Shown one piece after another: positions 1 to 6,611 of a stretch of 10,321 nucleotides of DNA. The DNA is taken from contig JAUNPT010000002.1 in NCBI GenBank assembly GCA_030536565.1, positions 25,390 to 35,710 of the forward strand. Direction: 5' to 3'. Position numbers and translations under genes: made by a program. The notes beneath the pieces were generated by a model that had not been told where the DNA came from, ran no database searches, and saw nothing but the letters and a program-made list of their open reading frames with translations. Numbering within the stretch: position 1 is the first letter of the stretch; each line of letters begins with the position of its first letter. The DNA comes from Eubacteriales bacterium (GTDB taxonomy: Bacteria; Bacillota; Clostridia; Lachnospirales; Lachnospiraceae).

Positions 1-387
1 TGTCGGATTAATATCACCACTGCTCATTTCCATAAAGTGCGAATTACCATTATTAAATATCTGTTCAATAATTTCTTTTGCATTATTTATTTTACTAATT
101 GTCGTGATGGCATATGTTCCATGATGTGAACGTACAACCAATGGCTGTGGCTCATAATCTGAAATGCAGCCGATACCATATTTCCCCTGCATCTCCTGCA
201 TATCTTTATCGAATTTGGTACGGAAAGGAGCATTTTCAATATTATGAATTGCCCTGTTAAAACCTTTTTCCTCATCATACACTACCATTCCACCACGTCT
301 TGTTCCCAAATGTGAATGATAGTCTGTTCCAAAAAACAAGTCAAATGCACAATCTTCTTTTGATGCAACACCAAAAAATCCACTCAT
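1..387 (-). CDS. PurF-like class II glutamine amidotransferase domain protein, N-terminal part only, catalytic Cys absent
   Basis: 129 complete codons are visible with no stop, and the gene runs off the low-coordinate edge. I translated it directly; it starts MSGFFGVASKEDCAFDLFFG. The block GTDYHSHLGTRRGG (about residues 20-33) and the later RSHHGTYAIT are characteristic of the class II glutamine amidotransferase fold at the N-terminus of amidophosphoribosyltransferase (PurF). In true PurF the residue after Met is the Cys nucleophile (MCGFFG); here it is Ser. From family knowledge, PurF-like proteins without this Cys occur in Firmicutes and Bacteroidetes, so this is more likely a divergent paralogue than a sequencing error. 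Such a protein should not hydrolyse glutamine by the usual route. The start is supported by AGGAG about 8 nt upstream (near 396-401). The phosphoribosyltransferase half lies outside the window, so the full function cannot be judged. Confidence 0.8.
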   Translation of the reverse strand, partial: MSGFFGVASKEDCAFDLFFGTDYHSHLGTRRGGMVVYDEEKGFNRAIHNIENAPFRTKFDKDMQEMQGKYGIGCISDYEPQPLVVRSHHGTYAITTISKINNAKEIIEQIFNNGNSHFMEMSSGDINPT

Positions 388-428
388 TAGCTTTTCTCCT
401 CTTTAATAAAGTTTAAAATACGCAGATT

Positions 429-457
429 ATTATAAAGCAATTTACAAAAACAATCAA
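429..457 (-). promoter_or_regulatory. Sigma-A-type promoter for the PurF-like gene
   Basis: On the minus strand there is a -35 TTGATT (452-457), a 17-nt spacer and a perfect -10 TATAAT (429-434), about 40 nt before the ATG at 387. This gives the PurF-like gene its own transcription start, separate from the aldo/keto reductase upstream. The rest of 388-533 holds only a weak 6-bp stem (TCAAAA/TTTTGA just after the reductase stop) and no clear terminator. Confidence 0.55.
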
Positions 458-533
458 CAATATCATTCCCCTGGGTTTAGCAGTTTGCAACAGTTCAGCC
501 ATTATATCAAAATATCCTTTTGACACCTAAGTC

Positions 534-1352
534 CTAGAAATTAAATGTTTCCGGGTCTGAACCATGCTTCTCGTTTTTATTTAATGCGTTAATTGCTTCC
601 ATATCAGGCTTTGATAATTCAAAGTCAAATATATTAAAATTAGAAATGATTCTATCTTTATGTGTTGACTTTGGAAGTACAATAATACCCCTTTGAAGCT
701 CCCACCTTAATACAATCTGTGCAGGTGTCTTATCATATTTTTCAGAAAGTGCAATAATCTCCTTATTTTCAAGGGTTCCTGCGCCATTGCCCCCAAGTGG
801 ACTGTAAGCCTCTATTGCAATACCATTCTTTCTGGCATATTCAACATTTTCAACATTGGCGTAATAAGGGTGAACCTCAATCTGGTTGACTGCTGGGACA
901 ACTGTCCAGTTTTCACTTAATGTTTCAAGATGATGGACATTAAAGTTACTTACACCGATTGCCTTTATTTTACCAGCCTTATAAAGTTCTTCCATATCTT
1001 TCCACGCCTTCTCATAACCATTCGCCGGCCAGTGAATAAGATACAAGTCAATATAATCAAGCCCTAAATCTTCCAAGCTCTTTTCAAATGCTTCTTTAGT
1101 TCTTCCCTGTCTAATATCCTCATTCCAAAGCTTTGTTGTAACAAAAATGTCTTTTCTATCGACACCACTCATACGTATGCCCTCACCAACGCTTTTTTCG
1201 TTACCATAAGCCTTAGCCGTATCAATATGCCTATATCCTGCCTGCAGTGCCCACTTTACAGCATTAGCTGTATCTTCTCCTTCTGGAGTTCTAAAAACCC
1301 CAAGACCAATCTGCGGAATTTCCACATCGTTATTCAACGTAATATAATTCAT
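534..1352 (-). CDS. Aldo/keto reductase (AKR5-like, diketogluconate-reductase type)
   Basis: NAD(P)H-dependent cytosolic reductase of aldehydes or ketones with a TIM-barrel fold. The catalytic tetrad is complete in 272-residue numbering: Asp44 (HIDTAKAYGNE), Tyr49, Lys74 (TTKLWNED) and His107 (LIHWP). Other hallmarks are GLGVFRTPEGE near the N-terminus, the GVSNFNVHHLE strand, and the cofactor segment LPKSTHKDRI near the C-terminus. Length is normal for the family (270-280). I prefer the ATG at 1352 over the in-frame ATG at 1364: the GGAGG site (1358-1362) lies 5 nt before the inner ATG and overlaps the outer one. The gene has its own promoter and is followed about 145 nt later by a separately promoted gene, so it is probably monocistronic. 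The natural substrate cannot be read from the sequence; a general detoxification role is likely. Confidence 0.93.
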   Translation of the reverse strand: MNYITLNNDVEIPQIGLGVFRTPEGEDTANAVKWALQAGYRHIDTAKAYGNEKSVGEGIRMSGVDRKDIFVTTKLWNEDIRQGRTKEAFEKSLEDLGLDYIDLYLIHWPANGYEKAWKDMEELYKAGKIKAIGVSNFNVHHLETLSENWTVVPAVNQIEVHPYYANVENVEYARKNGIAIEAYSPLGGNGAGTLENKEIIALSEKYDKTPAQIVLRWELQRGIIVLPKSTHKDRIISNFNIFDFELSKPDMEAINALNKNEKHGSDPETFNF

Positions 1353-1397
1353 ATTAACCTCCATTTCTTAACACCTTGTACTATATTTATTACATTG

Positions 1398-1427
1398 ATT
1401 ATAACCTAAATTACTATAATGATTCAA
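1398..1427 (-). promoter_or_regulatory. Promoter of the aldo/keto reductase
   Basis: Minus-strand -35 TTGAAT (1422-1427), 18-nt spacer, perfect -10 TATAAT (1398-1403), about 45 nt from the preferred start at 1352. The slightly long spacer would suit activator-type control, but no operator dyad is evident. Confidence 0.5.
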
Positions 1428-1448
1428 GACTGTGATAGGCGGTCCCTT

Positions 1449-1492
1449 CACAATTTATTCACATTATAATCGCATTTTAATCACATTTTCAC
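1449..1492. repeat. Four degenerate 11-bp tandem units
   Basis: CACAATTTATT, CACATTATAAT, CGCATTTTAAT and CACATTTTCAC follow each other with an exact 11-bp step. They overlap the 3' end of the dehydratase remnant and lie upstream of the aldo/keto reductase promoter. The 11-bp phasing is close to a helical turn, but low complexity makes chance plausible. Confidence 0.35.
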
Positions 1493-1796
1493 TATAATAT
1501 ATCTCTTGTAAAGGTAATAAAACCCTTTTCTTTTTCATAATTTTTTTCTCTCCCTTACAATGAGAGTACCTTCTCTCCGAAATATCTTCCTTCTTAATAT
1601 TTGTTCCAAATCTTTCATTACATTTTTCAAGCCACTTATTGCATTTCTCATAGAAAACATTTTTCTTTAAGCCCTCAAGATTTTCTCCAGTAACCTCAAT
1701 TCCATATTCATGAGCAATAGCTGGTAAATGAAGAAGACAATTTGTACTTCCTGAAATAGCCGCATGAACCATAATAGCATTCCCAGTCTGTTTTTC
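1464..1796 (-). pseudogene. Remnant of an IlvD/Edd-family dihydroxy-acid dehydratase joined to an unrecognised tail
   Basis: The reading frame opens after a stop at about 1797 and reads EKQTGNAIMVHAAISGSTNC then LLHLPAIAHEYGIEVTGE. This is the conserved central segment of the IlvD/Edd dehydratases, with the GSTN motif and the LHLPAIAHE helix. Real members are about 550-600 residues. Here the N-terminal half, including the iron-sulfur ligands, is missing, and similarity ends after roughly 40 residues. The remaining ~60 residues are Lys-rich (YEKCNKWLEKCNERFG, then ERRYSHCKGEKK) and I do not recognise them; they may come from another gene or from drifted sequence. The first ATG (1772) has only a weak GGGA upstream. 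I read this as the scar of a deleted dehydratase gene. A newly formed small protein of about 102 residues is possible but unlikely. Confidence 0.6.
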
Positions 1797-1813
1797 TCAT
1801 GCATTGTTTCACT

Positions 1814-1819
1814 ATTATA
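1814..1819 (-). promoter_or_regulatory. Isolated TATAAT element upstream of the dehydratase remnant
   Basis: A perfect minus-strand -10 (TTGTATAAT context) lies between the amidohydrolase stop and the remnant, but no recognisable -35 sits 16-18 nt upstream. It could be a leftover promoter of the deleted gene or chance in AT-rich spacer DNA. The 1797-1839 spacer has only a very weak AAAAA/TTTTT stem, so no convincing terminator follows the amidohydrolase. Confidence 0.25.
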
Positions 1820-1839
1820 CAATATAAAAACGTGATTTT

Positions 1840-3444
1840 TCAGCTTTCAAAAACAACCTCTCCAGCCTTTATTGTCTTACATACCTTAATTCCTGCTAAC
1901 TGCATCTTTTCAACCTTTAATGGATTATTATTAAGCACAACCATATCTGCAAGCTTACCAGCCTTTAAACTTCCCTTTTTGTCTTCCTCATGATATTCAT
2001 ATGCGCCATTAATTGTGACTCCCTTCAATGCATCATACACATCAATACACTGATTCTGTCCTATTGGCTGACCTGTTCTTGTAAATCTGTTTACAGCACA
2101 CCACACTGTATGCATCATATCTGGCTTTACAACTGGTGGGTCCTGATGGAAATTATAAACAAGACCTCGCTCCAAAGCTGATTTAACAGGGCTGATATTG
2201 GCACCCCTCACTGGTCCAAGATTTTTAAGATGTATATCTCCCCAGTAATAGGTATGTGCCACAAATATTGATGGTATCATGTTAAGCTCTGACATTCTGT
2301 CAAGCTGGTCGTCTCTTACAGTCTGGCAGTGAATCATTACTGGTCTTAAGTCCGCATTTTCTTCTGTTTTGTATTCTTTTAATGCCTCCTCATAACAATC
2401 AATAAACTGCTCAGAAGCTGCATCACCGTTACAATGTGCAAGAAGCTGGTATCCTCCCTTAACAGCATCTTCAACAGCCGCCTTAACATATTCTGTTTTA
2501 TGTGTCGGATATCCACAATAATCTGTTTCATTTTCATAAGGCTTAGATAACCACGCCGATTTGCCCTGTGGAGAACCATCTAATACAATTTTGGCCCCTC
2601 CAACTCTAAAACCATTCTTATAATCACCAAAATACTCACTGTAATCTACTGCAGCTTTCTTATAATCATCTGTCATTATATATGAAACAACATCTACCTT
2701 AAAAAGCTTACTTTCGGCAATAGCTGTCATACCTTTCAGGGACTGATATCCAGCTGCACCATCCTGAACAGTCGTAATTCCATTAGAAAGGTATAGCTGC
2801 TGTGCCGCCAGCATCTGCTGTACAAAATCCACTTTAATTCTTGAAAATGCCGACATAATTATCATGGCCATAGCTGGGGATTCTTCCACATAGCCATTTG
2901 GATTTCCTTCCGGGTCTCTTCCAAAAAGTCCACCCTGAGGATCCTTGGTTTCTTTGCTGATTCCTGCAAGTTCAAGGAGTGCCGAATTAGCCACTCCCAT
3001 ATGCGCTGATGTATGCAGTATAAATATTGGAATATCCTTTGAAACTTTGTCCAAAACTTCCTTAGACGGGTGACTCTGCTCATTTAAGAAATTGTGGTCA
3101 TAGCTGCAGCCTATAATTACACCCTCCTCTGTAATTTTCTTTTCTTCCTTAAAAGCCTTCAGCGTGGTAATAATATCGTCATAGCTTCTGCACTCTGATA
3201 AGCTGCAAAAAGATGAGAACTGCGCTACTAATGAAATATGTCCATGTGGATCTATAAATGAAGGCATTAATGTCTTTCCTTCCAGATTAATCCTCTCTAG
3301 CTCACCGGCATCGCAGCTAACCTTTTCCGCCTCTGCCAAAGAACCAACATACAGGATTGTACCCTCCTTTACAACTACTGCCTCCGGCTTGTCCTCTTTA
3401 CTTTCCATAGTGATAATATCACCGCCATAATATAACTGAACCAT
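1840..3444 (-). CDS. Metal-dependent amidohydrolase, Amidohydro_3 / YtcJ-NfdA-like
   Basis: 534-residue cytosolic hydrolase of the amidohydrolase superfamily, expected to cleave an amide or formamide C-N bond at a metal centre. A beta-sandwich half is built from the N-terminus (YYGGDIITME, VVVKEGTILYVG) and the C-terminus (GSLKAGKLADMVVLNNNP), enclosing the TIM barrel. Visible ligand candidates are His67 and His69 (DPHGH, where the family usually has DSHxH), Lys285 (GGAKIVLDGS), His337 (AHCNGD), His372 (MIHCQ) and Asp435 (NFHQDPP). All expected positions are filled, so it should be active. Start support is excellent: AGGAGG (3450-3455) lies 5 nt before the ATG. It begins 22 nt after the PII gene, so the two are surely cotranscribed. 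Family members include N-substituted formamide deformylase. A role in releasing an amine for the neighbouring aminotransferase is my inference. Confidence 0.9.
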   Translation of the reverse strand: MVQLYYGGDIITMESKEDKPEAVVVKEGTILYVGSLAEAEKVSCDAGELERINLEGKTLMPSFIDPHGHISLVAQFSSFCSLSECRSYDDIITTLKAFKEEKKITEEGVIIGCSYDHNFLNEQSHPSKEVLDKVSKDIPIFILHTSAHMGVANSALLELAGISKETKDPQGGLFGRDPEGNPNGYVEESPAMAMIIMSAFSRIKVDFVQQMLAAQQLYLSNGITTVQDGAAGYQSLKGMTAIAESKLFKVDVVSYIMTDDYKKAAVDYSEYFGDYKNGFRVGGAKIVLDGSPQGKSAWLSKPYENETDYCGYPTHKTEYVKAAVEDAVKGGYQLLAHCNGDAASEQFIDCYEEALKEYKTEENADLRPVMIHCQTVRDDQLDRMSELNMIPSIFVAHTYYWGDIHLKNLGPVRGANISPVKSALERGLVYNFHQDPPVVKPDMMHTVWCAVNRFTRTGQPIGQNQCIDVYDALKGVTINGAYEYHEEDKKGSLKAGKLADMVVLNNNPLKVEKMQLAGIKVCKTIKAGEVVFES

Positions 3445-3466
3445 GCAATCCTCCTACAACGCAAAC

Positions 3467-3796
3467 TTACGCTTCCTTACTCTGAGATGAAATTGTGTAA
3501 GCCTCCTCAATTGGTACAACAAATACCCTTCCATCTCCTGAATTACCATTTTCACCTGTTCTTGCAGTATCCATAATAATGTCAATAATTTCATTTTTAT
3601 CTTCTTCGTCGCAGGCAACCATAAGCATATTCTTTGTCATTTCATCATATACAATTTCGCCAACCTGAATACCATGCTGTTTTCCTCTCCCTGCAACACT
3701 CCACTTTGTAGATGCGCCATAGCCTGCATCTACCAGCGCCTTATTAACCTCATAGACCTTTTCTGGTCTTACAATAGCAAATATCATCTTCATCAT
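3467..3796 (-). CDS. PII-family nitrogen signalling protein (GlnB-like, NifI1-type T-loop)
   Basis: 109-residue PII protein, a family of trimers that sense ATP/ADP and 2-oxoglutarate and bind target enzymes or transporters. The N-terminus (MIFAIVRPEKVYEV) and the C-terminal signature NSGDGRVFVVPI (85-96) are diagnostic; TARTGENGNSGDG is the nucleotide-binding B-loop region. The T-loop GRGKQHGIQVGEIVYDEMTK (36-55) is about four residues shorter than in E. coli GlnB and matches the GRGKQ-GI-VG-YDE pattern of NifI1 proteins of nif operons. No nif gene is present here. Tyr50 lies near the position of the uridylylated Tyr of GlnB, but whether it is modified is unknown. AGGAG (3803-3807) sits 6 nt before the ATG. 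The gene has its own promoter spanned by an inverted repeat and lies between a symporter and an amidohydrolase, suggesting it regulates one of those. Confidence 0.93.
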   Translation of the reverse strand: MMKMIFAIVRPEKVYEVNKALVDAGYGASTKWSVAGRGKQHGIQVGEIVYDEMTKNMLMVACDEEDKNEIIDIIMDTARTGENGNSGDGRVFVVPIEEAYTISSQSKEA

Positions 3797-3812
3797 ATTA
3801 TACTCCTTTTCT

Positions 3813-3857
3813 GCATAAATATATACATTGTATAATATAAATAGTATATATTTATGC
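3813..3857. repeat. Perfect 14-bp inverted repeat across the PII promoter (candidate operator)
   Basis: GCATAAATATATAC (3813-3826) and GTATATATTTATGC (3844-3857) are exact reverse complements separated by 17 nt. The half-site centres are 31 bp apart, close to three helical turns, so two protein dimers or a looped complex could bind one DNA face. The dyad is centred on the -10 element (3835). One arm overlaps the spacer and the edge of the -35; the other lies at the transcription start. Confidence 0.7.
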
Positions 3858-3860
3858 CAA
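3832..3860 (-). promoter_or_regulatory. Promoter of the PII-amidohydrolase operon
   Basis: Minus-strand -35 TTGGCA (3855-3860), 17-nt spacer, -10 TATTAT (3832-3837), predicting a start near 3825 and a leader of about 28 nt before the PII ATG. The 14-bp inverted repeat covers this promoter. No terminator hairpin lies between the symporter stop (3886) and this promoter, so some readthrough from upstream is possible. Confidence 0.6.
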
Positions 3861-3885
3861 TCAACTTTTAATTACTTAGTCACAT

Positions 3886-5394
3886 TTACTTATAGCTTCC
3901 GCTTAATACCGATTCCATCTCAACTGTCTGGTCTGATGAAACCTCCCGCAAAAATCCTTTAAGGAATGGAATTTCTTCGTCCTCCTCAGAACCGTTATGA
4001 ATCCTACCCTTAACTAATGAAAATGTCGGTTTTTTCCATGTACGGAATAACTTTAACAAAATCATATACAGGAATACTGTGACAAGCATTCCTCCACACG
4101 CAATTGGAAGAGATATAGTCTGTAAACCGGCAAGTGTAATAAATATCATCGTCGGTGTTGAGAATATCATTGCCATATTCATCATTCCCAGCTCTGCACC
4201 TGTATTTGTCTGAAGCTTTGGGTCAACCATTCTAAGAAGTGAAATTCCACTTGGTGTAGTCCCGGTAGATGTTCCATAGATTCCAAGCAGTCTTTCGAAA
4301 TCATGGTCACTTCCAAGTCTTGCACCAAAGAACAGACATACCAAAAATGTAACAAAAGCACATACGATACTTACAGCAATAATTGGTATAATCCAGTTTC
4401 CAATAACATTTAACTGAATCGCCATAAATGCACATACAACCAGATAGTCTGACATGAAGCCCGTAAGCCTTGACTGAAATGCATTGTTAATCAAATAGTC
4501 AATCTTTAACTTTCTCATAACACCTTTTACGATATAAGCTGCTATCATACCCCAGAAAAATAACATTGCCGCAAATGTTGAACCAAACATAGGAACATAT
4601 GTAATAACCTTTGAAAGAAGCAGCGCTACTATATAGCACACTCCCATAAGAGCAAAATGTAATGCTATTGTCTCAATATTAGCACTGTGGGTTGTTGACT
4701 TTCCTATAGTTTCCCTTTGTTCCTCTGGTATGAAATATCCTCTCTCTACGGCCGCATTAATCTTGCTCTTATTTCTTGCAAGCCCTTTCTTTAAGCCATA
4801 TTTTGCAAGCGGAACTCCTATTAGGAATGCTGCAAGGAAACCAAATATTGCAAATGTTAACGCAACCATCTCTGCATTGGCAAAACCATATGTATTCTCA
4901 AAAAGCTTACCATATGTTGATGCCTGTCCAGGGCCCTGGCAGAAAGCAAATGGGATTAATATTCCATATATAGCATTCATTCCAAATGCTTTTCCGATAG
5001 CCGCTACAATAAGTATTCCAAGAACTGGTGTTACAGCATATAGCATACACCATATTAAGCCCATTCCCATGGCACCCTTTACAGGTCCATTAGCTTTAAC
5101 TTTCTTCTTTTCTTCCTCTGTCTTAGCCTTGTTCTTTTTCTTTCCTCCTGTAAGTCCAATAGATATAAAAGAAAAAACAAAAAATACATCTACTATATTA
5201 CTGAAATCTGTCACTGTAACTCCGCCAATATTTACATTGGCAATAACAAGATTTACAAGGAGGAACCCAAAAATACCTCCAATTACACTGACAGGCATCA
5301 GTGTTTTTTGAAAGAAACGAATCTTACCACGCAAAGCCATTCCAATGCAAAGCATAAGACTCGCCAAACTAAATGCAATAACTGTACTGTACAT
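3886..5394 (-). CDS. GltS/ESS-family Na+-coupled amino-acid symporter
   Basis: Integral membrane protein of about 502 residues. The family imports glutamate with Na+; related acidic substrates are possible. Many hydrophobic segments form two pseudo-repeats, each ending in a small-residue re-entrant loop: CQGPGQAS (near 152-159) and GTSTGTTPSG (near 374-383), the latter followed by ISLLRMVDPKLQT, a family hallmark. A strongly basic cytosolic loop (GGKKKNKAKTEEEKKK, near 83-98) and an acidic C-terminal tail (GSEEDEE) extend it beyond the roughly 400 residues of E. coli GltS. An in-frame GTG at 5403 would add three residues. I prefer the ATG at 5394: for the GTG, AAAGG is only about 3 nt away, whereas GGTGA fits the extended anti-Shine-Dalgarno at a usable distance from the ATG. 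It starts shortly after the Fe-ADH stop, so it belongs to the same operon. Taurine or another amino acid is a possible cargo. Confidence 0.88.
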   Translation of the reverse strand: MYSTVIAFSLASLMLCIGMALRGKIRFFQKTLMPVSVIGGIFGFLLVNLVIANVNIGGVTVTDFSNIVDVFFVFSFISIGLTGGKKKNKAKTEEEKKKVKANGPVKGAMGMGLIWCMLYAVTPVLGILIVAAIGKAFGMNAIYGILIPFAFCQGPGQASTYGKLFENTYGFANAEMVALTFAIFGFLAAFLIGVPLAKYGLKKGLARNKSKINAAVERGYFIPEEQRETIGKSTTHSANIETIALHFALMGVCYIVALLLSKVITYVPMFGSTFAAMLFFWGMIAAYIVKGVMRKLKIDYLINNAFQSRLTGFMSDYLVVCAFMAIQLNVIGNWIIPIIAVSIVCAFVTFLVCLFFGARLGSDHDFERLLGIYGTSTGTTPSGISLLRMVDPKLQTNTGAELGMMNMAMIFSTPTMIFITLAGLQTISLPIACGGMLVTVFLYMILLKLFRTWKKPTFSLVKGRIHNGSEEDEEIPFLKGFLREVSSDQTVEMESVLSGSYK

Positions 5395-5423
5395 AAATCT
5401 CACCAGCCTTTCTTGATTTTTAT

Positions 5424-6545
5424 TTATGCAAGCTTGTGATACATCTCACTTAACATATCATCTGTAATTTCTACTGGATTGTTGTATAGATTAGGATGTC
5501 TGCTGATTCTAACCAGTTCACTAATCTGCTCCTCTGTTAAATCTAAATCCTTCAGGTCATTTCTAAGTCCCATCTTTTCCTTTAACCTGTGGATTTCATC
5601 TGCCATATCAAATGTATCCTTAAATCCAAGATTTCTTGCAAACTCATCAATTCTTTCTCCGTCTTCACCCTTTGCATTAATCTTTGCAAAGTAGTCAAGA
5701 GTCATTCCGCAAGCCTCACCATGTGGAATATGGTGGAGATTAGTTAATGGAAATGAACATGCATGAGAAGATGTCGTCTTTGGCAATGTAAATGCCAGCC
5801 CCGCAATTAGAGACGCTTCACACATTTTTTCCCTTGCTTCTTCATCTGTTGGATTCTCATAGGCACGGTAAAGATACTTGAACACCAGCTTTGCCGCATG
5901 CAGTGCACATGCATCGCATATTGGCTGGTGTCCCTTACTCCAGAAGCCTTCCAGTGCATGACTTAAAACATCTATTCCTGTTCCTGCTGTAACCTTAGGC
6001 GGCATTGTATATGTAAGCTCTGGATCAATAATTGCATAGCTTGGGAAAAAGCCATCTGAAACAATAGGTGATTTCTTTCCATTAGCATGGTCTGTTAATA
6101 CAGATACACATGTAACCTCACTTCCTGTTCCCGCTGTGGTTGGAACTGCAATCAATGGAAGATGCTCCTGTGGCATAGGAACCCCCGTTCCGTGATACTT
6201 TCTGATTGAATCCTCTGTTAAAGCTATGCTTGCTGCAGCCTTAGCACAGTCCATTGAGCTTCCACCACCAAGTGCAACAACGAAACCGATTTTTTTCTCT
6301 CTTATAATCTTAGCGCAGGCATCAACCTCCGTAACATCTGGATTTGGAGATAAATCTCCAAAAGAAGCAATAATTGCACCATCGCTTTCCTTTACAATCT
6401 TTTCTGCAAGACCATTAGTAAAGAAAAACGGATCTGCCACTAAAAGACCATTTGCAATATTCAACTCAGCAGCTATTTTTTTTACTTCAGAAACTCTTCC
6501 TTTTCCGAAGCGAATCTTTACAGGCTGTAAATAATCCCAATTCAT
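5424..6545 (-). CDS. Iron-containing (group III) alcohol dehydrogenase; candidate sulfoacetaldehyde or semialdehyde reductase
   Basis: 373-residue cytosolic NAD(P)H-dependent dehydrogenase. The nucleotide-binding motif GGGSSMD (93-99) and PTTAGTGSE (135-143) mark the family. All four metal ligands are present: Asp192 and His196 (GTGIDVLSHALEGF), His261 (SSHACSFPL) and His275 (HHIPHGEACGM). Length is typical (about 380). AAGGA (6552-6556) lies 6 nt before the ATG. It follows the aminotransferase by 66 nt and precedes the symporter by 20-30 nt. The likely job is to reduce the aldehyde made by the aminotransferase to an alcohol: isethionate if taurine is the substrate, 3-hydroxypropionate or 4-hydroxybutyrate if it is beta-alanine or GABA. 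Sulfoacetaldehyde reductases of this family are known from anaerobic taurine users, but substrate choice cannot be read from motifs. Confidence 0.93.
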   Translation of the reverse strand: MNWDYLQPVKIRFGKGRVSEVKKIAAELNIANGLLVADPFFFTNGLAEKIVKESDGAIIASFGDLSPNPDVTEVDACAKIIREKKIGFVVALGGGSSMDCAKAAASIALTEDSIRKYHGTGVPMPQEHLPLIAVPTTAGTGSEVTCVSVLTDHANGKKSPIVSDGFFPSYAIIDPELTYTMPPKVTAGTGIDVLSHALEGFWSKGHQPICDACALHAAKLVFKYLYRAYENPTDEEAREKMCEASLIAGLAFTLPKTTSSHACSFPLTNLHHIPHGEACGMTLDYFAKINAKGEDGERIDEFARNLGFKDTFDMADEIHRLKEKMGLRNDLKDLDLTEEQISELVRISRHPNLYNNPVEITDDMLSEMYHKLA

Positions 6546-6559
6546 ATAAAATCCTTCCC

Positions 6560-6575
6560 GGGGGCATAGGCCCCC
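6560..6575. repeat. GC-rich hairpin between the aminotransferase and Fe-ADH genes
   Basis: A perfect 6-bp stem GGGGGC/GCCCCC with a 4-nt loop, very GC-rich for this DNA, ends about 3 nt before the AAGGA ribosome site of the Fe-ADH. In the minus-strand transcript it is followed by GGGAAGGAT, not by a U-run, so it should not terminate the operon. It may protect an mRNA end or tune Fe-ADH translation. On the plus strand it is followed by TCTTTTATTTTATTT and looks terminator-like, but no plus-strand gene reads into it; it might block antisense transcription. Confidence 0.55.
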
Positions 6576-6611
6576 TCTTTTATTTTATTTCACAAAAATT
6601 CCTGTTCATTA

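Noticed and set aside
87..278. 63-codon minus-strand frame overlapping the PurF-like gene
   Set aside because: Out of frame with the clearly recognisable PurF-like protein and without a ribosome site.
2379..3083. Short minus-strand frames inside the amidohydrolase gene
   Set aside because: Alternate-frame shadows of an intact 534-residue family member.
4730..5311. 193-codon plus-strand open frame opposite the symporter gene
   Set aside because: It is the antisense of a clear membrane-protein gene; hydrophobic-looking residues arise from the complementary codons. No ribosome site or family resemblance.
6226..6534. 102-codon plus-strand open frame opposite the Fe-ADH
   Set aside because: Lies wholly within the conserved Fe-ADH N-terminal region on the other strand.
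6576..6590. T-rich tract after the GC hairpin read as an operon terminator
   Set aside because: The T-run is on the plus strand; the genes are on the minus strand, where no U-run follows the stem.
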